Source of the DNA: Chloroflexi bacterium RBG_16_48_8
Lineage (GTDB): Bacteria; Chloroflexota; Anaerolineae; Anaerolineales; E44-bin32
Direction of reading: 5' to 3'
DNA length: 5,029 bases
Assembly: GCA_001795115.1 (NCBI GenBank)
Contig: MGNI01000101.1
Location: 15,463 to 20,491, forward strand
A program made the translations under genes and the position numbers. The notes under the pieces were generated by a model. The model ran no database searches and had not been told where the DNA came from. It saw only the letters and a program-made list of their open reading frames with translations. Shown piece after piece: positions 1 to 5,029 of this stretch (the first letter of the stretch is position 1; the number at the start of each line of letters is the position of its first letter).

Positions 1-748
1 CCTGGAGCGTTACGATCCACTGATGGCATTGGAAAGAAAAGTCTTCATCCGTCAACCTGTGATCGAGCCTCAGGGAGAAGCTCATTCAGCCTTATGGATC
101 TACAAACAACTCAGTGAACGACTTGGGTTGAGTGATTTCTTCCAGTACGACGATGAAGAGGATTACCTGCGGCAACAGTTGGCACCGCTGTGGCTCGATT
201 TGGAGATGCTCAAAATACACGGTTATCTAGAGCCTGATATCGAGCAGGAGGAAGAGACAGAGATCACCTTCAACACGCCCAGCGGGAAGATCGAGGTCTA
301 TTGTGAGACTTTGGGCAACGCCGGTTTCCCGGCATGGCCCGCCTGGGATGAGCCCGCCGCTCCTGGTCCGAATGAGTTTTATCTACTTTCAGGTAAAGTT
401 GGTCAGCATACCCAGACTGCTACGCAAAACAACAAGTTCCTGCATCAGGTAGAGGATAAGCCGCGAATGTGGATCCACCCTGAACCAGCTGATGGGCGTG
501 GGATCGAAACAAATGATTGGATGCTGGTTACGAGCCCGATTGGGCAGGTCAAAGTACAGGCCTTGGTCACGGAAGCCATCCGTCCGGATTGTGTTTACAT
601 GACGGTGGGCTACGGCCATATCTCCAAAGGTCTAAGGACAGCCTATGGACATGGGACCAGCGACTCGGACCTCCATGTGACCTATACCGATCCCATCAGT
701 GGCGGGCAAGCCCTGAGCCAAACCTTTGTGACGGTAGAGAAGGCCTAG
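1..748 (+). CDS. Molybdopterin oxidoreductase catalytic (alpha) subunit, PsrA/PhsA-like, C-terminal part
   Basis: This gene is open at the 5' edge: the frame starts at base 2 (LERYDPL...) and runs through the ATG at 23, so that ATG is almost certainly internal. About 248 C-terminal residues are visible of a family usually 700-900 long. The segment TPSGKIEVY (from base 275) is the usual lead into the molybdopterin-dinucleotide-binding domain. HTQTATQNN (407-433) and the late GYGH...TSDSDL...DPISGG region resemble polysulfide, thiosulfate and related sulfur or arsenate reductases of the DMSO-reductase superfamily more than formate dehydrogenases. The protein should bind bis-MGD molybdenum or tungsten and act outside the membrane with the Fe-S and cytochrome b subunits encoded directly downstream. 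The N-terminal 4Fe-4S site, Tat signal and Mo-ligand residue lie outside the window, so substrate and reaction direction cannot be read. The fold is secure; the sulfur-compound assignment is only a likelihood. Confidence 0.88.
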   Translation, partial: LERYDPLMALERKVFIRQPVIEPQGEAHSALWIYKQLSERLGLSDFFQYDDEEDYLRQQLAPLWLDLEMLKIHGYLEPDIEQEEETEITFNTPSGKIEVYCETLGNAGFPAWPAWDEPAAPGPNEFYLLSGKVGQHTQTATQNNKFLHQVEDKPRMWIHPEPADGRGIETNDWMLVTSPIGQVKVQALVTEAIRPDCVYMTVGYGHISKGLRTAYGHGTSDSDLHVTYTDPISGGQALSQTFVTVEKA

Positions 749-752
749 GAGG
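747..752 (+). promoter_or_regulatory. Shine-Dalgarno site of the Fe-S subunit, overlapping the upstream stop
   Basis: A perfect AGGAGG overlaps the TAG stop (746-748) of the Mo subunit. Two in-frame ATGs follow, at 756 (3-nt gap) and 762 (9-nt gap). The second has normal spacing, so this site favours 762 as the start. The overlap suggests that translation of the two subunits is coupled. Confidence 0.75.
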
Positions 753-761
753 GGAATGAAG

Positions 762-1496
762 ATGGCAACAAAGAAACGTTATGGATTTGTCATCGACGTT
801 GAGCGCTGCATTGACTGCCGAGCTTGTTTGGTAGCCTGCCGAGCTGAAAACAACGTCGAAATCCCCTTCACCCGCATTTGGGTGATGGATCTTGGCTTGA
901 AAGGCGGATTCCCGGATCTCTCCCAAACCTATGTGCCTTATAACTGCATGCACTGCGAGGAGCCACCCTGTGTGGAAGTTTGCACGAGTGCTGCTACCTA
1001 CAAAGATGAAGAGACTGGTTTGGTTCTGATCGATCAGGAAGCCTGTATCGGTTGTGGGCTATGTGTGGAAGCTTGCCCTTACGATGTGCGTTATCTTGAT
1101 CCAAAGCGAGGGGTGGTGGATAAGTGCAACGCTTGTGCTCAGCGGGTGGAAGTGGGGCGGGAGCCAGCCTGTGTGTCAACGTGCCTGGGTCACTCGCGCC
1201 TCTTCGGCGATCTGAATGACCCCGAATCGGAGGTCTCTCAAGCGCTGAGAGAAGCAAGATCTGTACAACGTCTGGTAACGGATGACGTCGATCCTGGCCC
1301 TAACATTTACTATATCAATGGAGATGTCCTGGAGCCAGCGATGCTTCCGAGGGAACCTCGCTATACAGCGGCGGAAACCTTCTGGCGGAAGCTTGCGATC
1401 CCGGCTGTAGTTGCCGGTGTTGGTCTTTCCTTCCTTGGCCAGGCAACCTTTTTCATCAAACAATTGCTTGAGGGAGAAAAGGAGTTTGAGGAATGA
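762..1496 (+). CDS. Four-cluster 4Fe-4S electron-transfer (beta) subunit with C-terminal membrane helix
   Basis: This 244-residue protein carries the four cysteine quartets of the PsrB/PhsB/FdnH/NrfC ferredoxin family. They are C16-C19-C22-C26, C62-C65-C70-C74, C95-C98-C101-C105 and C122-C125-C137-C141, enough for four cubane clusters forming a wire from the Mo site to the membrane cytochrome. Residues about 211-232 form one hydrophobic segment followed by an acidic tail (EGEKEFEE). A single C-terminal helix of this kind is known from formate dehydrogenase N beta (FdnH), which it anchors to the gamma subunit, whereas many PsrB-type subunits lack it. No signal peptide is visible; such subunits normally travel out with the Tat-exported alpha subunit. 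The start at 762 is chosen on ribosome-site spacing; ATG 756 would add two residues (MK). The stop overlaps the next start as ATGA. The family call is secure; the electron direction is unknown. Confidence 0.93.
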   Translation: MATKKRYGFVIDVERCIDCRACLVACRAENNVEIPFTRIWVMDLGLKGGFPDLSQTYVPYNCMHCEEPPCVEVCTSAATYKDEETGLVLIDQEACIGCGLCVEACPYDVRYLDPKRGVVDKCNACAQRVEVGREPACVSTCLGHSRLFGDLNDPESEVSQALREARSVQRLVTDDVDPGPNIYYINGDVLEPAMLPREPRYTAAETFWRKLAIPAVVAGVGLSFLGQATFFIKQLLEGEKEFEE

Positions 1497-2287
1497 GCCA
1501 CGGCGAATATATCCCCCTGGCAGAGCGAAAATCTCTGCGTGAAAAACAAATCAAGAAGCACAACATTGCCAATATTCTGACCCATTGGTTCAACGCTGGA
1601 GCGGGGGCTTTGTTGGTTTTAACCGGACTGGGAATCCTCTTTTCTCCAAGATTGGGTATCGTTCCCGATTTGTGGTTGGAGTTCACCCGGAATGTTTTTG
1701 GTGGGACTGCCAACCTCATCCAATTCCACTACACCGTAGGTTTGATCTGGATAGCTGTGCTGACCTTCAATATCCTGATTGGTTTTCGGAAGTACTTTAT
1801 CCCCTTCGCCCGCAACCGGATGCTTCTCGATAAGGATGACATCGAGTGGCTGAAGGTCAAGCCCCTTCAAATGTTGGGTTATGCAAAAGACAAGGGATTG
1901 CCTCCCCAAGATGCATACAATGCAGGTCAGAAAATTTATTCCTACGTTGTCGTCATCGGGGCTGTCCTGATCGGATTCACTGGGCTCATCGTGACGTTTC
2001 ATAAGTTTGTACCCTGGCCGTGGTTAATCCAGTGGGCGCTCCCAGTCCATTTTGGTGCTATGGGGATGATCATCGCGGGTTGGATCATTCATGTGTATAT
2101 GGGAGCGGTTTTTCCTGAAGAGAAAGAAGCTTTCTTTTCGATGTTCACAGGAAAGGTGTCTGCCCTGTATGCTCGATTGCATCACTCCAAGTGGTACTGG
2201 CGATATATCGCTGAAGAGGTGGAATGGGAAGAGAACATCCTTGAAGAAGGACGCCAGCTTCAGAAGGAGAGCGCAGCCGCGGATTGA
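1493..2287 (+). CDS. Di-haem cytochrome b membrane (gamma) subunit, formate dehydrogenase gamma/b561 type
   Basis: The 264-residue protein has four membrane segments, at about 32-50, 76-98, 148-170 and 182-205. Four histidines fit the haem ligands of the FdnI family: H31 (THWFN), H79 (QFHYTVG), H186 (PVHFG) and H200 (IIHVYMG). The 14-residue gap between the last two equals that of H155/H169 in E. coli FdnI. The NAGQK motif before helix 3 is also typical of that family. It should hold two b haems across the membrane and exchange electrons with the quinone pool near the cytoplasmic face, while taking them from or giving them to the Fe-S subunit. The start is ATG 1493, with AAAAGGAG at 1477-1484 eight bases upstream and an ATGA overlap with the previous gene. 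The charged C-terminal tail (about 208-264) is longer than the minimal fold. The alternative is a thiosulfate-reductase cytochrome b subunit, the same superfamily; either way the role is the membrane quinone-reactive subunit. Confidence 0.92.
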   Translation: MSHGEYIPLAERKSLREKQIKKHNIANILTHWFNAGAGALLVLTGLGILFSPRLGIVPDLWLEFTRNVFGGTANLIQFHYTVGLIWIAVLTFNILIGFRKYFIPFARNRMLLDKDDIEWLKVKPLQMLGYAKDKGLPPQDAYNAGQKIYSYVVVIGAVLIGFTGLIVTFHKFVPWPWLIQWALPVHFGAMGMIIAGWIIHVYMGAVFPEEKEAFFSMFTGKVSALYARLHHSKWYWRYIAEEVEWEENILEEGRQLQKESAAAD

Positions 2288-2342
2288 ATCATATCATCAA
2301 CGGTAGGGCAGGTTTCCATACCTGGTTGATGGGAATCTGAAC
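2286..2342 (+). repeat. REP-like palindromic element, copy A1
   Basis: This is the first copy of a direct repeat; it matches 2391-2447 at 48 of 57 positions with no gaps, and the 29-bp core 2296-2324 is identical. The element carries GTAG (2303-2306) at the foot of a hairpin with stem CAGGT/ACCTG (2309-2313/2320-2324) and loop TTCCAT. The lower stem is decayed relative to copy A2 (GTT in place of CCC after the right arm). It overlaps the last two bases of the upstream stop codon. Confidence 0.88.
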
Positions 2343-2345
2343 AAA

Positions 2346-2373
2346 GCCGGGCGAGAATGGAATCTCGCACTAC
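2346..2373 (-). repeat. REP-like palindromic element, inverted copy B1
   Basis: Read on the minus strand, this element starts with GTAG, then forms the stem GCGAGA/TCTCGC (arms at 2363-2368 and 2351-2356) with loop TTCCAT, ending in CCC. The foot, the six-base loop and the overall size match the A elements, but the stem sequence differs on both arms in a pairing-preserving way. It lies only 3 bp from A1 in opposite orientation, the arrangement seen in BIME-type mosaics. Confidence 0.78.
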
Positions 2374-2390
2374 ATCGAAAAATTCAGAAT

Positions 2391-2447
2391 GGATCATAAA
2401 ATCAACGGTAGGGCAGGTTTCCATACCTGCCCGATGGGTATTCGAAC
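2391..2447 (+). repeat. REP-like palindromic element, copy A2
   Basis: This is the second direct copy, 105 bp downstream of A1. It contains GTAG (2408-2411) and a perfect 8-bp stem GGGCAGGT/ACCTGCCC (2411-2418/2425-2432) around the loop TTCCAT, so it looks like the better preserved copy. No T-run follows the hairpin, so it does not look like a terminator. Confidence 0.9.
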
Positions 2448-2450
2448 TTC

Positions 2451-2475
2451 GGTCGGAGATGGCAGGTCGCTCTGG
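2451..2475 (-). repeat. Possible decayed inverted element, copy B2
   Basis: This stretch sits relative to A2 roughly where B1 sits relative to A1. On the minus strand it shares scattered matches with B1, including AGCGA versus TGCGA and a CCAT at the loop. The GTAG foot and the paired stem are lost. If real, A1-B1 and A2-B2 are two copies of one composite unit of about 86-88 bp. The match is by eye and weak. Confidence 0.4.
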
Positions 2476-2503
2476 TGCCCGATCCGTCAAAGCATATAGG
2501 AGT

Positions 2504-2527
2504 AGCGACGGCGTGGGAGCCGTCGCT
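2504..2527 (+). repeat. Tandem hairpin C, 9-bp perfect stem
   Basis: The stem AGCGACGGC/GCCGTCGCT (2504-2512/2519-2527) is perfect, with the six-base loop GTGGGA. GTAG at 2502-2505 overlaps its 5' foot, as in the A elements. It is paired with hairpin D three bases downstream, which has the same layout. No T-run follows, so a terminator role is unlikely. Confidence 0.85.
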
Positions 2528-2530
2528 TTG

Positions 2531-2554
2531 AGATCGGGCGGGGGAGCCCGATCT
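2531..2554 (+). repeat. Tandem hairpin D, 9-bp perfect stem
   Basis: The stem AGATCGGGC/GCCCGATCT (2531-2539/2546-2554) is perfect, with the loop GGGGGA. Compared with hairpin C, the outer AG/CT, the inner GGC/GCC and the loop G(T/G)GGGA are shared, while the middle four base pairs differ but stay paired. It ends 17 bases before the GTG start of the cytochrome b gene, occupying its leader. GTAG is absent here. Confidence 0.85.
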
Positions 2555-2571
2555 GCTAAGCTATTGTCATT

Positions 2572-3597
2572 GTGATAAAGAGACCCAATTTTTTCTACCA
2601 TCTCCATCCGCCCACCATTCCAGCTGAACAGGCGCGTTTCCGTTATACGCTCGGTTTGGGTGGTTTGGCTGTTTTTCTATTCACCGTTGTATTGATCACG
2701 GGCGCGCTGTTGCTTTTCTATTATGTCCCCAGTGCGAAGGAGGCCAATGCCTCCATCCAGATCCTAACGTACTATGTCCCCTTGGGTTGGCTGGTGCGGA
2801 ATTTGCATTACTGGGGCACACAGGCATTGGTTGTTGTCACTATCCTTCATCTGCTTCGAGTGGCCTTGACAGGGGGTTTTCGAGCACCCCGCCGCTTCAA
2901 TTGGCTCTTGGGTTTGGGGTTACTTCTTCTTATATTGGGTCTCGATTTCACTGGTTATGTCCTACGGTGGGATGTGGAGGTCGGCTGGGCCTTGCTGGTT
3001 GGAACCAATTTACTCAAGGAAATTCCTGTCATTGGTCAAGGTCTTTACCGCCTAGCAGTGGGGGGAGTTGAAATTGGTGACGGGACCGTACTGCGGTTCT
3101 TTGGATGGCACGTCTTTGGATTGCTCCTTCCAGCCACCTTCTTTTTCGGATGGCATCTTTTCCGGGTGCGCAGGGATGGAGGCATCAGCAGTCCAAAACC
3201 CAAACCAGGAAAGGCTCTAGAGCGAATCAGGCGAGAGATCCTCGTCCGGCGCGAAGTCATTGCAGCCCTCATTGCCAGTGGAGTTCTTCTCCTCCTGGCT
3301 ACATTCTTCAACCCTGGATTGGGAACGGCATTGGACCTAGCTCAGCAAATGGGGGAGGTGCGTGCGCCATGGTTCTTCCTATGGGTTCAGGAGCTCTTGC
3401 GGTGGGGGGATCCATTGTGGATGGGTGTGTTGGTGCCCATGGGTATGATGATTCTGATTGCAGTGCTGCCTTATCTCTTTGATCGTGGGGAGGAGGGTGG
3501 ACGTTGGTTTCCCCAAGATGGTCGTTTCGCTCAGGCTTTGGTGCTTGGTCTAATTTTTGTCCTCTCATTGTTAACATTGATTGGAGCACTGCGATGA
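2572..3597 (+). CDS. Cytochrome b6-like quinol-oxidizing cytochrome b
   Basis: The 341-residue protein contains a cytochrome b N-terminal four-helix core (to about residue 205) fused to a C-terminal part with about three further hydrophobic segments (about 229-246, 281-303 and 322-340), so it joins what b6f complexes split into b6 and subunit IV. The haem ligands are H79 and H93 in helix B and H180 and H195 in helix D; the 15-residue gap in helix D is the b6-type value, not the 14 of mitochondrial cytochrome b. HPPTIP near the N-terminus is also b6-like. At the usual quinol-site PEWY position it reads A-P-W-F (265-268), with no glutamate. The start is GTG 2572, since an in-frame TAA lies at 2557; I see no ribosome-binding site before it, which is odd for this operon. 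It should exchange electrons between quinol, the downstream multihaem cytochrome and the probable Rieske protein. Confidence 0.92.
   Translation: MIKRPNFFYHLHPPTIPAEQARFRYTLGLGGLAVFLFTVVLITGALLLFYYVPSAKEANASIQILTYYVPLGWLVRNLHYWGTQALVVVTILHLLRVALTGGFRAPRRFNWLLGLGLLLLILGLDFTGYVLRWDVEVGWALLVGTNLLKEIPVIGQGLYRLAVGGVEIGDGTVLRFFGWHVFGLLLPATFFFGWHLFRVRRDGGISSPKPKPGKALERIRREILVRREVIAALIASGVLLLLATFFNPGLGTALDLAQQMGEVRAPWFFLWVQELLRWGDPLWMGVLVPMGMMILIAVLPYLFDRGEEGGRWFPQDGRFAQALVLGLIFVLSLLTLIGALR
3583..3586 (+). promoter_or_regulatory. Ribosome-binding site for the multihaem cytochrome
   Basis: GGAG lies inside the end of the cytochrome b gene, seven bases before ATG 3594. It supports that start over the earlier in-frame ATG at 3504, which would add 30 non-signal-like residues and overlap cytochrome b by 94 bases. 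Confidence 0.65.
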
Positions 3598-4922
3598 GAG
3601 CGCGGCATGGTTTATTCCTTGGAGCACTTCTTCTACTCGCTGGCCTTGTGATTGTTGGGTTGCGTGAGTTGCTCCCTTCTTATGCATCCTATGCCGGAAA
3701 TATCCAGCCTTTGAGGATAATCCCCAGTTTGACTGGTGGACCGGAATATTGCCTCACCTGCCACCAAGGCGTCGAAGAGATTTCATCGGCTCACCCCGTG
3801 GAGGTATTTGGCTGCGTGACCTGCCATGGAGGGGAACCTCTGTCTCTGGATCCGGATAAGGCCCACCAAGGGCTCATAGGAGGGCGGAATCCTTCGGATT
3901 TCGCCGTCGTCGAGCAAGCCTGTGGAGGGAGCGATTGTCACAGCGGTTCCCCCGAGAATCAACGCGATCATATCGCCCGTGCCTTGACCAGCATTCAGTC
4001 CACCTATGCCGGCGCAATTGCCCAGGTCCGCTTCGCCTTTGGCGCCCAGCCGGATCAAGTAGCCTATTACGGAATCCAAGCCGCGCGGGATGTAGAGGTG
4101 ATTACGGATACCGGCCTTCTTAAATTGGAAGCTTTCGATCCTGTTCTTTTACAGGATCCAGAGCCAGTGCAAAGTTTTGCAGAACGATGTCTAACGTGTC
4201 ACCTTTACGCTGAACCGATCCTTGAAATGGGCTATCATCGCCTGACGGGTTGTTCGGCCTGCCATTCGCCCAGCAATCTTACGGGAACCTATGTAGGGGA
4301 AGATCCAACCATTGCTCGAGAAGAGAGCGGTCATGCCGCTCAGCATCGTTTGACGATCGCCATTGCTTATACCCAGTGCAACGCCTGTCATAACCGCGGC
4401 AATTACAACCTGGTGGATATGGCTTTTCGCCCTCGGGAGGACTTGCCGGAAGGCCGCAGCGCTCCGAGGTTGGATGAGTATTATCAGCCCATCGCTCAAT
4501 TTTCCCTGTGTGAGTGGGAGTTGGATTGTGTGGATTGCCACACGCGCATGGAGGGCATGGGTGACGGAGATCTGCATAGCAATAAATCGGAAATCCAATA
4601 TGTCCAATGCAAAACCTGCCATGGCACATTGGAGCAGCCGCCATTGACGTCCATCATCTCTGATCCGAACGACCTGGCATTTAGGCTGGCATTCCTGAAT
4701 CCGGTGATCGAACTGCAAGCGGGAGATACCATTCTGGTCACGGAAAAGGGCGAACCCCTGTGGAATGTGGTGCGGGGTGAGGACGGTGGTTTCATCCTGG
4801 TGGGGAAAGAGACCGGAATTGCCTATGATTTGCCACTGGTGGTGGGGTCGGATTGTGAGCAAAAACTTGACGAACAGGAGTCTCGTTATTGTCATGCATG
4901 CCATGCCGTTGAAAGACCCTGA
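3594..4922 (+). CDS. Membrane-anchored multihaem c-type cytochrome (8 CXXCH plus one CX4CH)
   Basis: The start at 3594 gives 442 residues with a short positive N-terminus (MRARHG) and a hydrophobic segment at about 7-23, acting as a signal or membrane anchor; the rest should be exoplasmic. Eight CXXCH haem sites start at C53, C74, C199, C220, C262, C312, C339 and C433. A CX4CH site (C110-H116) makes a plausible ninth. Non-motif histidines H67, H91, H126, H215, H247, H251 and H328, plus H434 inside CHACH, could be distal ligands. Two haem-free stretches stand out, at about 117-198 and 344-432; the second looks beta-rich. C306 and C421 are extra cysteines. The ATGA overlap with cytochrome b suggests it serves as the electron partner of that protein, in place of cytochrome c1 or f. 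I do not recognise a named family; it is not NapC-like in size. The haem-protein call is secure and the partner role is inferred. Confidence 0.93.
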   Translation: MRARHGLFLGALLLLAGLVIVGLRELLPSYASYAGNIQPLRIIPSLTGGPEYCLTCHQGVEEISSAHPVEVFGCVTCHGGEPLSLDPDKAHQGLIGGRNPSDFAVVEQACGGSDCHSGSPENQRDHIARALTSIQSTYAGAIAQVRFAFGAQPDQVAYYGIQAARDVEVITDTGLLKLEAFDPVLLQDPEPVQSFAERCLTCHLYAEPILEMGYHRLTGCSACHSPSNLTGTYVGEDPTIAREESGHAAQHRLTIAIAYTQCNACHNRGNYNLVDMAFRPREDLPEGRSAPRLDEYYQPIAQFSLCEWELDCVDCHTRMEGMGDGDLHSNKSEIQYVQCKTCHGTLEQPPLTSIISDPNDLAFRLAFLNPVIELQAGDTILVTEKGEPLWNVVRGEDGGFILVGKETGIAYDLPLVVGSDCEQKLDEQESRYCHACHAVERP

Positions 4923-4938
4923 GCATGGGGATGCACAG

Positions 4939-5029
4939 ATGGATCGCCGGGATTTTCTCGGGTTGCTCACTCGCGCTTTTTTATGGCTTTCTGGCGCGGC
5001 TGGTTTGGTAGGTCTGGTTCGATTCCTGT
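4939..5029 (+). CDS. N-terminus of a Tat-signal protein, probably a Rieske 2Fe-2S protein (cut by window edge)
   Basis: Thirty codons are visible from ATG 4939. They begin MDRRDFLG, a twin-arginine motif, followed by a hydrophobic stretch (LLTRAFLWLSGAAGLVGLV) and then RFL at the edge. Rieske proteins of bc and b6f complexes typically begin this way, with an uncleaved Tat signal serving as the membrane anchor, and a Rieske protein is the missing partner of the cytochrome b upstream. GGGGA at 4927-4931 lies seven bases before the start, an acceptable but weak ribosome site. The gene follows the multihaem cytochrome by 16 bp. ATGs at 4925 and 4931 are in another frame that stops at 5009. The cluster-binding CTHxGC and CxCHGS motifs lie outside the window, so another Tat substrate remains possible. 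Confidence 0.6.
   Translation, partial: MDRRDFLGLLTRAFLWLSGAAGLVGLVRFL

Larger units (their letters stand above)
2288..2571. other. Repeat-filled spacer between the two operon modules
   Basis: These 284 bases are the only sizeable non-coding stretch in the window; every other junction is an overlap or 13-16 bp. It holds two direct ~57-bp repeats, an inverted relative between them, a probable decayed inverted copy, and two tandem 24-nt hairpins, all listed separately. No hairpin is followed by a T-run, so I see no intrinsic terminator, and no convincing -35/-10 pair was found. The open frames across it are made of the repeats and look non-coding. It may act in RNA processing or partial uncoupling of the flanking modules, but that is inference. 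Confidence 0.85.

Noticed and set aside
2296..2429. Two identical 29-bp direct repeats suggesting a minimal CRISPR
   Set aside because: There are only two copies, 76 bp apart; the intervening DNA contains another related palindrome and the similarity runs on beyond the 29 bp. This fits REP-like elements, not a repeat-spacer array.
2411..2554. Hairpins as intrinsic terminators
   Set aside because: None of the hairpins at 2411-2432, 2504-2527 or 2531-2554 is followed by a run of T, so Rho-independent termination is not supported.
2357..2575. Open frame of 72 codons on the + strand in the spacer
   Set aside because: It is built from the palindromic repeats, lacks a ribosome-binding site and runs into the cytochrome b start in another frame.
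2260..2607. Open frame of 115 codons on the - strand across the spacer
   Set aside because: The translation repeats GMETCPTVD only because the DNA repeat is there, and both ends overlap well-supported genes on the other strand.
3504..3593. Earlier ATG as the start of the multihaem cytochrome
   Set aside because: The added 30 residues are not signal-like and would overlap cytochrome b heavily; ATG 3594 has a GGAG site, an ATGA overlap and places the hydrophobic segment at the N-terminus.
4191..4970. Long (259-codon) open frame on the - strand
   Set aside because: It lies almost wholly opposite the multihaem cytochrome, whose CXXCH sites prove the + strand frame; its product has no recognisable features.
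4925..5011. ATG 4925 or 4931 as the start of the last gene
   Set aside because: That frame ends at TAG 5009-5011; the frame from 4939 stays open and begins with a twin-arginine signal.

Overview
The window carries one strand-biased gene cluster, with every supported gene on the + strand. It reads as part of a respiratory electron-transfer operon cut at both ends. In order: the C-terminal part of a molybdopterin oxidoreductase of the polysulfide/thiosulfate-reductase (PsrA/PhsA-like) type; a four-cluster ferredoxin-like subunit with a C-terminal membrane helix; a four-helix di-heme cytochrome b of the formate-dehydrogenase gamma/b561 type; a repeat-filled 284-bp spacer; a cytochrome b6-like protein; a membrane-anchored c-type cytochrome with nine candidate haem sites; and the first 30 codons of a Tat-signal protein that is probably a Rieske iron-sulfur protein. 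Organism: a bacterium with periplasmic multihaem cytochromes and a b6-type cytochrome b (15-residue His spacing in helix D). The protein style and gene mix remind me of Chloroflexota (Anaerolineae-like) or a similar environmental lineage. That assignment is an impression and not proven by the sequence.

Layout: bases 1-2287 hold the substrate-facing module. Its three genes are tightly packed: 13 bp between the first two (with the preferred start), then an ATGA overlap. Alpha (Mo cofactor, exported), beta (4 x 4Fe-4S, with a membrane tail) and gamma (di-haem b) have the same architecture as formate dehydrogenase N, while the alpha C-terminus looks more like PsrA/PhsA. Bases 2572-5029 hold a quinol/cytochrome module: cytochrome b, multihaem cytochrome c (again an ATGA overlap), then the probable Rieske protein 16 bp downstream.

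Between the modules lies a cluster of short palindromes. Two nearly identical elements in direct orientation each carry a GTAG tetranucleotide at the hairpin foot. An inverted divergent relative with the same loop but a different, base-paired stem sits between them. A decayed fifth element and two tandem 24-nt hairpins of a second type follow. This resembles a REP/BIME-type mosaic. No intrinsic terminator is visible there, so the two modules may still be co-transcribed.

Working model (inference): an exoplasmic substrate is handled by the Mo enzyme, electrons pass through the Fe-S subunit and di-haem b to or from the menaquinone pool, and the b6/Rieske/multihaem c module couples the quinone pool to periplasmic c-type cytochromes. 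The substrate cannot be read from this fragment.
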